Assembly (NCBI RefSeq): GCF_043290135.1
Contig: NC_134700.1
Location: 83,742,500-83,806,499 of the forward strand
Direction: 5' to 3'
From: Rhipicephalus microplus
Lineage: Eukaryota; Arthropoda; Arachnida; Ixodida; Ixodidae
Length of the DNA: 64,000 bases
This document shows, piece after piece, positions 23,301 to 36,200 of the stretch (within the stretch, counting starts at the first letter, position 1; every line of letters starts with the position of its first letter). The notes beneath the pieces were generated by a model. The model saw only the letters and a program-made list of their open reading frames with translations, was not told the origin of the DNA and did no database searches. Both the position numbers and the translations under genes were made by a program.

Positions 23301-24190
23301 TCAAACAGGCGACTGAGTAATTCTGGCCTGGGGAGGGTCGTGGGCGAACTGTGAAAACAAGTGAAGCGCTGAAAACAATGAATTGCGTTTTAGGGCAGCT
23401 CGGGCTGTCGGGGTATTTAGCTTATTCAAAAGCATAAACATGGCGTCCAGGAGAGATCGTAGCGGCGCAGAGATGTCCTGGTCTTTTGAGGGCATAGCTG
23501 GGACACTGGCGTTGTCGTTCACTCGGTAGATATTGGCTCGATCTACTGCGACCGTTCGATGCGCTGTGGATTGCGCTGTGGCTATGATTGTAGTTGAGGT
23601 TCTGGCTGTGGCTCTGGCTGCAGCTTTGGTAATGCCGGTCAAACATCAGTGTCCATGTGCTCTGGTGTGGTCCGGTCCTCAGCAATTGACCCGGACAATA
23701 TGATCTAGGAAGCAAATGAGGTCCTCTCACTGGTGAACTACATGCGACAGAGTCTCTTGAACCACTACGGCGCCGCGAGTGCTGCATTTTGACGACAGCA
23801 ACAGGTTTCCGACGAGACTACCGGTCTCGCACCATATGCTTAGGGACGTCCTTTTTCTTCTGTATCTTGGGGCAGGTATTTGACCAAGCGTCTTGGGACC
23901 CTACGCAATTAGGGTACTTGAGTACCGTGGTGGCACAGGAGTCAGCAGCGTGTGGTTCGGTGCCGCTGCTGACTCCTGCACCACCACGGTGTGGTTCGGT
24001 GCAATGATCGTGCTCTGAAACACTGCGCTCAGGTGTCCGAACCTCAAATATTTCTGGTATTCAGGAGGCCTTGGGATGAATAGTCGTACAGGATGCCTAA
24101 AGTAGCCTATTCTGACATGCGAAAGCAGAGATTCACCCTTTAATTTGATGACATAAAAGTTCGCTCGTACATTCCATGGAGCAGTGGTGC
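23301..24190 (-). pseudogene. LINE ORF1 (RNA-binding gag-like) remnant
   Basis: The upper part reads RANFYVIKLKGESLL, then GYFRHPVRLFIPRPPEYQKY and RFGHLSAV. This is the region that in related ORF1s carries PRPLQCFKCQRFGH zinc-knuckle cysteines, here replaced by tyrosine. The lower part contains a Ser/Arg-rich stretch and PLRSLLDAMFMLLNKLN, TPTARAALK, a common C-terminal ORF1 block. Frames are broken, and a hairpin at 23924-23990 disrupts the knuckle region. ORF1 proteins bind LINE RNA in the ribonucleoprotein. Confidence 0.65.
23924..23990. repeat. 27-bp-arm hairpin in the ORF1 zinc-knuckle region
   Basis: ACCGTGGTGGCACAGGAGTC...GCG (23924-23950) pairs with 23964-23990 with two mismatches around a 13-nt loop TGTGGTTCGGTGC. 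The loop sequence repeats immediately after the right arm. Confidence 0.8.
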
Positions 24191-24204
24191 CTCTATTGGT
24201 GTCA

Positions 24205-26858
24205 TTTACGATGTCGACACGTCTGTTTCAAACACAGACTTGACCAGTCTCATGAAGCGGTGGTTCATGGTGATTTTCCTGAAGGACTCTGTGCCTCCGC
24301 TGAACCACTCGTAGACATTGTTTCATTAGAAGGTCTAACACAACTAGTAAACGTGCCTACAAGAACACAAGGGGATAGTCAATCAATTTTGGATCTCTTC
24401 ATTATTAGTGATAGTGTTTTTGATCGTGCCCCGAGAGTTGACATATTCAAAGGTATCTCAGACCACAAGCTCGTGTGCTTAAATCTCGAAGTGAAATTCC
24501 GATCATGGCTGGCGAAGAAAGAGTGTATTGTTCATGTGTTTTCTCGTGCTAGTGATGTTGACATTTCGGATGTTTTAGATAGTTTTTCTCTTTGTTTACC
24601 TCGTTTTACGAATCAGATGCCTATACTGTTCAACATGTGTGGTGCTTTTTATAAAAACCTGGTTTTGACTTGTGTGAAAAAGTTTATACCACACAAACGA
24701 CACTTGCAGCGTACACACAATCCGTGTATGACGAAAAAGATTGCACGTCACCAACGTAAATTAAACAAAGCGAAAAGGCAGTACAGGCGGTATCCATGCT
24801 CAAGTGGTTCAGATAAGATATCCGAGTTACGCGAACAACTAATGAACAGTATTAAAAAGGCCAAAGACTTTTACGAACACGTTCGTCTTGAAAACTTTCT
24901 TAAAACTTCCCAGAAAAAAATTTTGGCGACACATTTCGCCAAAGAAAAAAGATCCTCCTACTCTATCAATCGATGGTGTCCCTGTGACAGATAACGCAGT
25001 AATTGCCGAAGCTCTTAATGCTTATTTCGGTTCTGTATTTGTCGTTGACGACGGCCGCTCTCCGGAATTTAGCAAATTTGATCATAGCGAACATATGGAC
25101 AATGTGTCTATATCTGAAGAAGGCACACTAGCACTACTGTTAAAATTGGACGAAAAGAAATCGCCTGGCACTGACTTTATACCAAATGCATTTTTAAAGC
25201 GATATGCTGAATGGTGTTCTAAATATTTATGTCTGTTGTTCAAGAAATCCCTGTCTAATGTGGATGTTCCATGTGACTGGAAGTACGCGAAAATAACGCT
25301 GGTCCCTAAAACAAACGCGCCATCAACTCCGTTATCATATAGACCAATTTCCTTATTATGTACATGCGTGAAGGTACTAGAGCACATAATTTTTAAACAT
25401 GTATCCAGCTTCCTTGAAAACAAAGGCTTAATATGTTCCTTCTAGCATGGCTTTCGCCGTGGTTACTCTACAGTCAACCAGCTCATCGAAACTGTCCACG
25501 ACTTAGCAGCAGCCCTAGACAGACATAACCAGGTCGACATTATATTTCTCGACTTTGAAAAGGCATTCGACCGAGTCTCACATTGAAAATTATTATTGAA
25601 GTTCCAACCAATACTCAAGAGCACCAAATTACTAGCTTGGATAGAAGCCTACTTCTAATGTAGACGACAAGTCGTGGCCACTGATGGTGAAACTTCGTGT
25701 GCCATTCCAGTCCTTTCGGGTATCCCGCAGGGCTCAGTTTTTGCTCCTTTATTTTTTCTTGTATACATGAATGACAGCGTTCGGAACATACACGTTATAA
25801 TAAGGCTCTTTGCTGATGATTATATTATATACTGTGAAATTACTACACCCCATGACCAGATAACATTAAATAAATCTTTTGACCGAATTCAAACGTGGTG
25901 CACAGACTGGCAAATGACCATCATCAAAAAGAAAACTGTCGCAATGACAATTAGTCGCAAAAAGCACCCTATAACGTTTTTTACTGTTTTGATAATCAAC
26001 CTCTGGAAGTAGTAGCTAACTCTAAGTATGTGGGAGTTATCATTTCTCACGATCTTAAATGGAATGACCACATTGACTACATACATAGAAATGCAATGAA
26101 AAAACTCGGATACTTAAGGAGGCGCTTGAGTAAGTCCTCTCCAGAAGTTAAAATATTAGCCTATAAAACATTTATTCGGCCACTCCTGGAACACTGTGCC
26201 GCTGTTTGGGATCCATACACAAAAAGAAACATTTCAATATTGGAAAACGTACAGCGGAAGTCAGTTAGGTTCATCTTTAATCAATACAGCTGGGAGGCAT
26301 CAGTAACATTCTTCTAAAAACGGCTGAGCTGGAGAAATTAGCAAATCGCCGATACCGCGAACGAATGAAACTATTTTACCTTCTTTATCATGGACACTTA
26401 GGTATCGAAAAGGATACATATCTAAAAGACTCCCACCGGCGGCCTACTCGGTCCCTTCATAATAAAAAGGTCAGTGAGTTCTCTAGTCACACCAACATTT
26501 TCCAGTATTCTTTTTTCCCGAGAACTGCAACCAATTGGAATTCCCTCTCTTCAGTTGTGGTGGAATGCCTGTTGCTGTCATCCTATTTACAGGCCTTTCA
26601 GCCCATGGGACATAGCTCTGACATAGTTTTACATGAACCCTGACCCATTTTTTTTCTTCCATATGATTACGCATTCGTGTTTTCACTGGTTATTTAAATA
26701 TTTTGCTGCTTTGCTTGTATGAATTTGTTGTACTCTTCTTCTTTTGATCTTATTCTAGCCGCAATGCTTCATATGTGTTTATTGTGACCCTTTTTTTCTT
26801 TGTACTCATCGTACCCACTCCTGCCTAAGGTCTGAAGATCAGACCGGCAGTACTGTAA

Positions 26859-26913
<55 letters not shown>
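24205..26913 (+). pseudogene. CR1/L2-like LINE, ORF2 remnant (endonuclease end, reverse transcriptase, C-terminus)
   Basis: The first frame (to about 24990) ends an endonuclease domain: ILDLFIISDS and GISDHKLVCLNLE, the latter with the SDH motif. RT follows in a shifted frame: KSPGTDFIPNAF, SYRPISLLCTCVKVLEH, a TAG, then GFRRGYSTVNQLIE, IIFLDFEKAFDRV, a TGA, IPQGSVFAPLFFLVY and the catalytic FADDYIIY. The tail has GVIISHDLKWNDHI, RPLLEHCAAVWDPY and FFPRTATNWNSL, all typical of CR1-superfamily LINEs. At least two frameshifts and three internal stops make it non-functional. The 3' end is a (TAAA)n tail. ORF1 is absent. The exact clade is inferred. Confidence 0.82.
26857..26913. repeat. (AAAT)n tail of the CR1-like LINE
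   Basis: About 57 bp of AATA units directly after the LINE 3' UTR, as expected for a microsatellite-type tail. Confidence 0.85.
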
Positions 26914-28350
26914 CACACATGAATCTCGCGTGGGCACATCTCGCTGTGTATTTTGGAACGAAATTCGGATAACGGCAATGTGGGGGTGCACTAATCAATA
27001 TGTATGTTACAACGAAATGTGCAAAATTTAAACTTCAAATAAATGCTTTATTTATGCAATTATTTCATTGATGTTAACTCAATGAGTGTTTCTCTTTACG
27101 ACTCCAATCGAGAAACATCATGGAGAACAGCTAAGTTGAATGTTTTTTTTTCATTTGTTGAAGAAATTCTGCGAAATAAATTGGATATCCAGAAAGACTG
27201 AAATTCAACAGTTTAATTTCGCTAATGACGCGGGGTTTTCTTGCTTCTCTCTATCTCTCGAGCAGGCGTCTTTTGGCGCCTGCGCAGTGACGTCGCAGAA
27301 GTTTTATTTATATCTGATCCGTGTTCTCGTCATCATGTTTACGAAATAACATTTGCAATGGAATGTAGTCTTCTTTTTGTCCTTATTACCACTGGGCCTT
27401 CAATTATAAATCCTAACAGACGCAATTAAAATCCGTGTCTTTATTACTAGCTTGGGCGGGAAATTGAAGGCGGCGTCAGCATCGATACGTTTATTTTCTT
27501 GCGGCGTTCGTATCGGGTAAAATTCTTCTCACTTTAACAATGGCTGTTTTGGCGATTCGTACGAGCAGTTTTGTAATACGCATGAAACGATTGCTCTATT
27601 TAGCGCACTTGGTGCCTTTTCTTCACTGCGCTCACTGGCTTTTCTTATCATAATCGACGAATACTTCATGTACGTTTTCCCTGCTATTATCGCCTTAACA
27701 CCAGCAAATGTTGAAGCGATGCCAAAATCAAATGATATCTAGATTTTTATTGTTCAAACAACATTTTGGAAACCTCGTAATACTTGTTGAGGGCCAACTA
27801 AATGCTTACTTTGAAATAAAACGACGTTTTAGTGGCCCGTGCGATTTCGGTGCAAGTCAAACCAGCCGCTTCTGAGAACGGTATTCTGACGTGACATCCG
27901 TCATCCCCGCGCTGCCCGGGAGCCAGAGCTGCGGTGCGGAGCGTGAGCGTGTGGCTTGAATGTAACAGAGCTCAGAGAAAACGGAACTTGCGTTGCTCTG
28001 GTGGTAACGTCTACTGGTTTCTTGCACGAATCAGACTGAAATGCGGGTTACACTTCATTCCGGGTTGTACAGCAATGAAACCTTGCTTTTTTTTCGTGCT
28101 AGTTTTTTGGATTTTGCGAATTATTGCGCCAGGGCCCTATGTCATTGGGCTGTTTTCCAGAATGCCCCACCAATTGCGCAAAGTGTGTCCTACATTTACC
28201 TTGATTTCTCGATTCGCAGAGCGCTGACGCGTACGGTATCGACGCTTGAGACGTGCTCAGACGTGGAAATTATTTCACTTTGATAAATATAGTACTTCTT
28301 TACTGTCACTTTAGGTGATGAAGCTTTGCTCATTGCGGAGAAATTTTTGC
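26914..28350. other. No feature recognised
   Basis: A/T-rich sequence without recognisable repeats or domains. Plus-strand ORFs at 27934-28283 have no known similarity. Confidence 0.35.
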
Positions 28351-28365
28351 CACAACACACGAGAA

Positions 28366-28603
28366 TTGATTGATATGTGGGGTTTAACGTCCCAAAACCA
28401 CTATATGATTATGAGAGACGCCGTAGTGGAGGGCTCCAGAAATTTAGACCACCTGGGGTTCTTTAACGTGCACCCAAATCTGAGCACACGGGCCTACAAC
28501 ATTTCCGCCTCCATCGGAAATGCAGCCGCCGCAGCCGGGATTCGAACCCGCGCCCTGCGGGTCTGCAGCCGAGTACCTTAGCCACTAGACCACCACGGCG
28601 GGG
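28366..28603 (-). mobile_element. tRNA-derived SINE (Ruka-like), copy 3, near-twin of 2909-3149
   Basis: Full-length. The perfect 15-bp target duplication CACAACACACGAGAA lies at 28351-28365 and 28604-28618. By eye the body differs from the 2909-3149 copy at only a handful of positions (CTCCAGAAA vs CTCCGGAAA, GTCTGCAG vs GTCAGCAG, CACCACGG vs CACCGCGG). Confidence 0.9.
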
Positions 28604-28810
28604 CACAACACACGAGAAGGCACGGATCAAATGAGAGAACGAGCTGCATGGACGAAAGCCCATCACAAAAAAATTAGCTTGCCCACTGCCATTTCCACCG
28701 CGCATGACGCTGCGCAGGCTTACACGCTCATATCTAATGAAACGTCATGCTCATCTTCACAGCGTGTTCACGGTATACGCCATTCAGTTTCCGCCAAACC
28801 GTGGCGGGTA

Positions 28811-29362
<552 letters not shown>

Positions 29363-29865
29363 CGGCGCATCGATCGGCACCACACATTTAATAAGGGCGA
29401 CAAGTGGTCGGTATGATGAACAGCTTTTAATTCCGCCTTAATGAGCTAAATTGAGAACTGAAAGCCCAGACAGCGCCGATTGAAGTCATTAATTTTGCAC
29501 TTTTGGCAGCGGCACCGCGCATTCGTTGCTGGAAAGGGATATCGCGAAAGTAATGTCGAAAAAGGCACCACAGGCTCATACGAATCTCGAGGAAGACGTG
29601 AAAAGGTAGGAAGGGGGAACGAGCGTTTATACGTGAACCGCGTCTTCTTAAACTTGTTTCCTTCCTTCTGGATGTGACAAATTACTTTCATTTATTACGT
29701 CGCATACTAATGGGGGCTCGTGTTAGTATGCTTCGCCCATTTCTCGCGACTTTCAATGCTCGTTAATAAGATGTGGTTAAAATAGGAATAGGTCGGTGGT
29801 CGTTTATCAAGATAACCAAGTGCTGGTGTGTTGAAAAAAGCAGGCGTAAAAGAAAACGAAAGTTG
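29363..29865. other. No feature recognised
   Basis: Unique-looking sequence with short ORFs on both strands and no domain. Confidence 0.35.
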
Positions 29866-29869
29866 CGAA

Positions 29870-30082
29870 GGAGTGAGTGATATGTGGGGTTTTACGTCTC
29901 AAAACCACCATATGATTATGAGAGACGCCTTAGTTGGGTTCTTTAACGTGCACCCGAATCTGAGCACATGGACCTACAGCATTTTCGCCTGCATCGAAAA
30001 CGCAGCCGTCGCAGGTGGGATTCGATCCAGTGACCTGCAAGTCATCAGCCGAATACTTTAGCCACTGCACCACTATGGCGGG
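29870..30082 (-). mobile_element. SINE (Ruka-like) with internal deletion
   Basis: Both ends are recognisable (GATATGTGGGGTTTTACGTC and the tRNA-like head). The segment normally between AGAGACGCCTTAG and GGGTTCTTTAACGTGC is missing about 35 bp. An imperfect duplication GTTGCGAAGGAG / GTTGCAAGGGAA flanks it. Confidence 0.8.
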
Positions 30083-30084
30083 TC

Positions 30085-30830
30085 GGTTGCAAGGGAACAA
30101 ACAGAAAGGTTTCTGCTTGTGTGTTCGGATTCATGCTCGAGAACTAAAGAGAGAAATCATTTTTTTTTAAAGTTCGGTACAAACGCGCCTGGCTTCAGGA
30201 ATGTCTGGAAAACAAGTTTTGCATTTGGCCAAGTGCTTTTGCATTGTTTTTTTTGTCACTGCCTTACCTTTCGTTACAAGTGGCTGCAAGGAATATGCTG
30301 TAAGGCGGGTCTTTCTTCGGTAGCTGGCCCCTGCCGTCCACATACTGATGTATTCCAATAAGGACAACGCGTTTTCAAAAAAGAGCGCATGTTTATTTAC
30401 ATAGTTGCAAGAGTAATTGTTCCCACCAAGCCATTTCAGCTCACTAAGTTCATTGTACACGAGATTACACATAACTTTTGCACAAACGTCTTTTTCTTTT
30501 TTAGACCTGCGTCCGCTAGCGTCGAAACAATGTGTTAATGGTGACAGCAGTCCTTGCCAATCTGGTGTCCGGGTGTCTTAGCGCTTCGCCCACCAGGAAG
30601 GGTGAAGGGGGCCGCTGGACACACTCGTTGATCAGCATGGTCGAGATGTACGTCACATGGACGTCACATGGACGAAGTGCAGTGCTTTGACGACTCGATT
30701 CTGTGAATGCCATGGGAGACGGAGTTCAGTTCGTAGCTTCGTTGACTTTGGAAAAGATCGTTGATGACGGCTATTATCTGGAGCACTTGAAAACGCTTGA
30801 AATCATGAATGACGTCTTCTTATAGAAGCA
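30085..30830. other. No gene recognised; minus ORF 30167-30472
   Basis: A 101-codon minus-strand frame has a Lys/Arg-rich end (KGKAVTKKTMQKHLAKCKTC) that looks protein-like, but I cannot name a family. At 30648-30674 GACGTCACATG is tandemly doubled. Confidence 0.35.
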
Positions 30831-31260
30831 GTATAATATTTACTGTGCATTGATATAGGAGAGCTTGTACCATATATATTGGTCTTTGATGGTTCAGGAT
30901 GCATCCACGTTGACGCTTAGTGCTATATCTTCATCCCGATGACTAACGTCCATGGTTGATGACTAAACGCACCCTTGTGTTCATAGATGCCCGTGGCTGC
31001 TGTAGTAGTTAATGGTGAGAGCGGAACAAGAGAAATCGGTGGGACAGCCAGAAGAGCAGGACTGATTGCGCGCCAAATTTCGCTAACGTCGCCTATTCGC
31101 GGCATGTTCGATTATTAAACACCGCTGCCTGATTTGATAGCAACGCAACGCTCGTTGTGTCGTTCTTCCATCTTGACCGGCCGTGATTTTTCGCTGGGTG
31201 AGCGTAAGTGGGGAACACAGAGTTACAGCCAGGCGAAGCCAGCACATATATAGCAGAACT
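30831..31260 (+). repeat. Dispersed repeat family D1, copy A
   Basis: Shares ordered landmarks with 59510-60025 and 49963-50290. These are ATTTACTGTGCATTGATATA, CATCCCGATGACTAACGTC, GACAGCCAGAAGAGC, CGCGGCATGTT, GACCGGCCGTGATTTTTCGC and GAGCGTAAGTGGGGAACAC. Same orientation in all. No coding capacity seen; identity unknown. Confidence 0.7.
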
Positions 31261-31830
31261 TTTTAATGCGATAACACTTATATATGGACAATCTCCGATT
31301 ATTTTTGCCATCGCCGTGGCCGTCATGCCCCCGATATGTATATGTATTGTAAGTATGACAGTGCCGCTGGGGCTCGGGCTCGGGCGCATACTCAGCTAGA
31401 CAAAGAAGAGAAAGAGGGCAGAGTAAGAACCACGGGCTCGCAACAAGGGCGTGGTCTTTTGATTTTGTCTGATTAATTACAGCATGTAAAATATATTTAA
31501 TGTATATTGTCGCAACGCAGAAATATCAGGACACAGGACGATGACGGAACCAGGAAAAACAAGATCTGTATTAAAACAACAAAAAGAGAAGCCGCTTCAA
31601 CGTCTTCTTCTTCGGAGAACCGTGGTTGCTGTCCGCGCTCACCACTTCGTTGTCCTCTGCCATCCTACCCGGCATTTGGCCGTGGCATTAGCTTCGATGC
31701 TTTATAATCATAGTGGATTGTACTCAGTGGCATCGCATGAGTTCATTAAGAGAACTAAGGCTTCATCCGACCTACGTGCACAACTTCCGGTACATGCCTT
31801 TGACGCCTTGAGCAATGCGTAGTATAGGGA
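31261..31830. other. No feature recognised
   Basis: Short ORFs only. It may include the right end of the neighbouring Ty3/gypsy remnant, but no LTR was found. Confidence 0.3.
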
Positions 31831-33185
31831 ACAACCTCATATGTAATGTCACTAAGAGGTGTTGAAAGTTTATACGGCCCGAAGTACCGTCTTAACATTT
31901 TTTCCGAGAGGCCAGGACGCCGAACGGGAGTCCAGACTCAAACTTTCTCTCCCGGTTCGTATGAGACTGGTTGGTGACGAAGGTTTTAATGTCTTGAATC
32001 GTATTCCTGCTGGCGACTAATACGTAGGCGCGCAATGTGTCGGGCTTCTTCGGCAAGCTGGGTGATACAATCAGCATGCGCTTCGGCGTCTTCGCACTCA
32101 TGCGGCAGCATAGCATCTAGCATAGTGGTGACTTCACGACCATGAAGAATGCGGAATGGCGTTGTTCTTGTTGTTTTTTGAAGAGCCGTGTTACAGGTGA
32201 ACGTGACATACGGCAAGATCTCGTCCCAATTTTCATGCTCCACATCGACGTACATGTAAGTGTCTCGTTGAGACGCTCTGTAAGACCATTCGCTTGCGGA
32301 TGATACGCCGTTGTTCGCTGGTGGGATGTTCCACCACGTCATAAAAGTGTCTGTAATAGTTCGGCTGCGAATGCAGTTCCTCTTTCAGTTATTACCACTG
32401 ACAAAGCGCCATGCCTCGCGACATTCTCTACAAAAAATCGGGCTGCTTCACTTGCCGTGCTTATCTTCAGAGCTCTGGTTTCGGCGTAGCGAGTCAGGTC
32501 GTCTGTGGCAACTATAATCTGTCAGTGGCAACTATAACTCATCTGGGACCTGTTAATGAGGTTGGAAATGGGCCCAGACGATCCATTCCGACTTGGGCGA
32601 ACGGAGTAACAGGAACGTGAATAGGATGGAGGAGGCAAGCTAGTTTGACGGGTGCGACTTTTCTGAGGTGGAAATCAAGGCCCGTCGGAACATAGTTTTA
32701 GACGGTCGCCGTAAGTCTTGGCCAGTAGTATATCTACCTCACTGTGCACAGCGTACGCGTGTAACCCAAGTGGCCGGATGTTGGTTCATCGTGGCATGCC
32801 TGTAATACTTCGCTCCTTAGAGATGTTGGGGCGACGAGGAAGTAGTTTTCGTGCGGCGTGAAGTTCACTTTATACAGGACGTCGTTGCGCAAGCAAAATG
32901 GTGATAGCCCTCTCGCAAACAGTCTAGGTACAGCTGAAATGCGACTCTCTAAAAAGCCAATTAAAGGCTCCAGTTCCAGGTCGTCTAGTTGCAGCTGTAT
33001 GGCAGGAACCGTGTTTACAACTCCGACAAAGGCCGCAACCTCATCTTCTGCAATCGCAGGTTCCTATGGCGCTCAAGAAAGGCAATCGGCGGCTGAGTGT
33101 CGCTTCCCCGATTAGTAGACCGCAGTCATGTCATATTCTTGACGTTTGAGGCTCCAGCGTGCCAACTGTCCTTATGGGTCTTTTA
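31831..33185 (-). pseudogene. Second Ty3/gypsy lineage, RNase H end and integrase remnant
   Basis: On the minus strand the right end encodes LKRQEYDMTAVY and GKRHSAADCLS, the end of a gypsy RNase H. Integrase traces follow leftwards, then ENWDEILPYVTFTCNTALQK and RTTPFRILHGREV, the post-catalytic integrase block. Finally YEPG... and a YFGPYK (GPY/F) module occur near 31870-31960. Many stops and frameshifts are present. The sequence differs clearly from the 9.9-16.3 kb family (for example FRILHGRE vs FFLLYGRH), so it is a separate lineage. No LTRs found. Confidence 0.78.
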
Positions 33186-33220
33186 CGAAAGTAGCAACAA
33201 AATCAGAACTGCCGATGATT

Positions 33221-33258
33221 AAAGTAGTACATTTGCATGTAGGCAAATGTACCACTTT
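33221..33258. repeat. Hairpin, 16-bp arms
   Basis: AAAGTAGTACATTTGC (33221-33236) pairs with GCAAATGTACCACTTT (33243-33258), one mismatch, 6-nt loop. It lies at the edge of the Ty3/gypsy remnant. Confidence 0.75.
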
Positions 33259-36200
33259 AAAAGGGCTTATACACATAAAAAAGTCGTGCCGGAGGGATGC
33301 GCGACAACAAAAACAAAATTTTCATCGCAACGTGTGATTCAGAAAAGAGTACTCCTGTGTTACGCTAATGGACTAGGCACAGACACAATGACTGCCATAC
33401 CTGCTAATCTGAAAACAGTCAATATTACGAAGTCGAAAGACTTACACCACTCATGGAACGCGAAAAGGGACGTTAGGGGTCAATCAGCTGTTACTAAAAT
33501 AAAATCACCATCATTATAAGTTATGACGACTCTCCAGATGGCCAAAATTTATTACGTCACTATGAAGCCATCATGACGTCAATGATGGGGATTCTTGCAT
33601 GACATCGTGCTGACGCTGACTATCACTTTTCGTGTTTGACGAGGCGTCTGATGCATATGGCTTTGTGTGCTGCCTCTTAAACGGCGAATGGGCATCAGAG
33701 GTGGGGTGAATGTGTGGTGACGCACCTGCTAATATATTGTAGCAGCGCAAGAGATAGCGCCGGTGTTTGCTTGTGCCCGTCATGAACCGCCGGGATGGAA
33801 CTTAGTCGCTTCTGCGTGGTGCGTCAGGGCATAAAGTTTCCTATACTACCACCCACCACGGGAACAACGGGTAGTAAAAGGATTTGCGTAAGATTCATGT
33901 TTGCGGCTTCATACGCGCTCGTGGTGTTATTTTGTGTTGTGTTAAGGCGTCTGTTTGGAATTGGGAAGTTCGCGAACCGATTTGAATTGCAGAGCCTAAA
34001 ACGTTGAGGTAGTGAAGTGTAACAGCCGAACGTCTGCTAAACTTTGTATTGCGACAAAGCGGATGCAGGCCACATGGAGACAAATGTAGCCAAAGTTACA
34101 AAGTTTAGACAAATCCGTGCGCTACCCACGACTCCCACGCTGGCTGAAGTGCTCTGCGTTGCAGCTCCCGTACACACTAGCGCCAGAGTTCCCTCTGGTG
34201 CATTATTAGGAAACTCTATGTGCGAGGGAGCACTGTAATCAGTGTGTGCAAGCGGGAGTGTTGTGGAGCATATTTTGGTATTTTACGTGCTACGGCGGTA
34301 AGCAGAAAAGTAATAATGCTTGATAGACTGAATCTGAGAAATTGTCGGTTCATACGTCTTGCAAATGTTCTGCAACTTTCTCACTGGAAACTTGTGCCCA
34401 CCTTCATTGCTTAGAAAGCTGATTGAATAATCTGGGCCTATTAGGGAATGAGAATATAGTATGACTTACTACATGCAAGAGTAAGCAATATGCGTTTGGT
34501 CGCATAGTCGTACAGCCCGATGGCATAGTTTCTAACTCTGTCTAGAATTAGCTGGGACATCCTTCATGCATGCATATGAACTTGCGTAAGTTATTTTTCT
34601 TGACTGAGGTACAAAATCTCACATTGCTGTATTTACTGCTTGTATTGTGACATTTCAAATCCCACTTTGTCCCATAACTGAGAATACTCTTTATTTATAT
34701 ATCTCCTCATATTTACGACTTGTTTGATTTGTCCGCAAACAAGTATTCGCTACGACCTAAAGGCGTCTACTTCTTAATGATGTCAGTGAAAGGGAGCGGC
34801 TAATTTGCGAACGTCATTGTTGCTGCTGGAAGTGTCGGTTAGGTAAAGCTACATTCACGTATACTGAAGACGGCTGTCGTTTTACTATGTTTTATACGTC
34901 GTTCGACTGTTCGGACAATCCGGAGCTCGCTGTGACGCTAGGTGCGCTTACACTTCACACTGCTGCTGGCTTTTGTCGCTAACTCCGGGCGCTGCTGAAA
35001 GCCGGAACAATTGACGGCATGCGCGTACTGACCGCCTTCTTTGTTCTCTCCTCGGTGAATTAAAGGAGCTCGTTAGTAAAAAAAAAAAAAAGCACTCGAG
35101 GCGCGTAGCAGAAGCGTCACGAACTAGCGAAAAAAAACCAGCAAAGTGCCGACAATGACCGTCCCCCTCATCGTTGTCGTCTCGGCCCTTTTGTCTTGGT
35201 CGGTGATTAAAGCGCAATTATACTCCCCGCCTGCCGCGCGATGCTCTGAATAGATGTCGTCCTCAACGCCACATCCCTCGGCCGTGAATGAGCGAGACCG
35301 AGAAAGCATGGTCGTAATCGGGGACGAAACAGCTTCGTGCTGCGTCTGCGTTATAGTGTGCACACGCAAGAGACCGCCCTTGAAGAGCAATGAGTGCATG
35401 AGCGGACGAGCACGAAGGTCGAAGCTCACGAGACGCTCTCGTTTAAAGCGTTCTGCGGTGCCGTACTAGGCGCAGCTGCTGCAGCTTTAACGGGATTGTT
35501 CACTCCCTTCCTGCGATATGTGCACACGATCCGGCCCGGTGAGCCGCATTTGCTAGTGAGGTCCCGGTCCAGGAGTTACACCTCCTCAGTAACCGGAGAG
35601 CCATATGTTTATAAAGTTGCTGCTGTCTCGCAGTAGGCTTAGCTTGTGGGTTAGTTGGTAGGCGATGCTGTATAAGAAATGGGCAAAAGCAGCACCGTTA
35701 TTGTTCTGTATGGTCATGTTCAAAAGCAAGGCAACATTTACAAGGCGCTGTAACAAGGCCCAAGTCCTAAATGATGCCGGTGCAGCACAGTCATCCAAGA
35801 CGGGGAGGGTGAAAGCTGTACAATACATTAACTTATAGGGGTGGGAAGGGGGCACTGCTAGGAACCTTTGCCCTCCCCACCTCCTGAACCTGGCGCACGT
35901 GTATGAGGCGTTCGTCATGGTGAAGCGTGTCCTTCCATCGCGCTAGTTTCTTTTTTTATTCTCCTCATTGATTTCACGCCCTTCTTATTTTTAGCCTACT
36001 TTCTTTTCTTCACTCCCTCTCTTCATTCCCCGTTCCCCCGTGAGTGCATCGGTTGAGATGTCCTCACACGAGAGACAGTTATCGTGGACTCCACACATCA
36101 TTTCCTTACCTTTCCACCTTTTTTTTTCTCTGAAAAAATCCCCCCCCCCCCCGCGTGTTAGGGCAACCAAAAACCAAGGCACTGGAGCGTGAGGCACAGC

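Larger units (their letters stand above)
23101..24190 (-). mobile_element. ORF1-only LINE derivative (non-autonomous)
   Basis: On the minus strand, a decayed ORF1 (gag-like) is followed directly by the LINE 3' UTR block (GGTAGCAAACCGG ... GGTTAACCTCCCCGCC, 23230-23140) and a (TC)n tail. No ORF2 lies between them. The 3' block is shared with the RNase H-bearing LINE at 888-1065, so the LINE machinery could have moved it in trans. This parallels half-LINEs such as HAL1 in mammals (known); the application here is inference. Confidence 0.65.
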
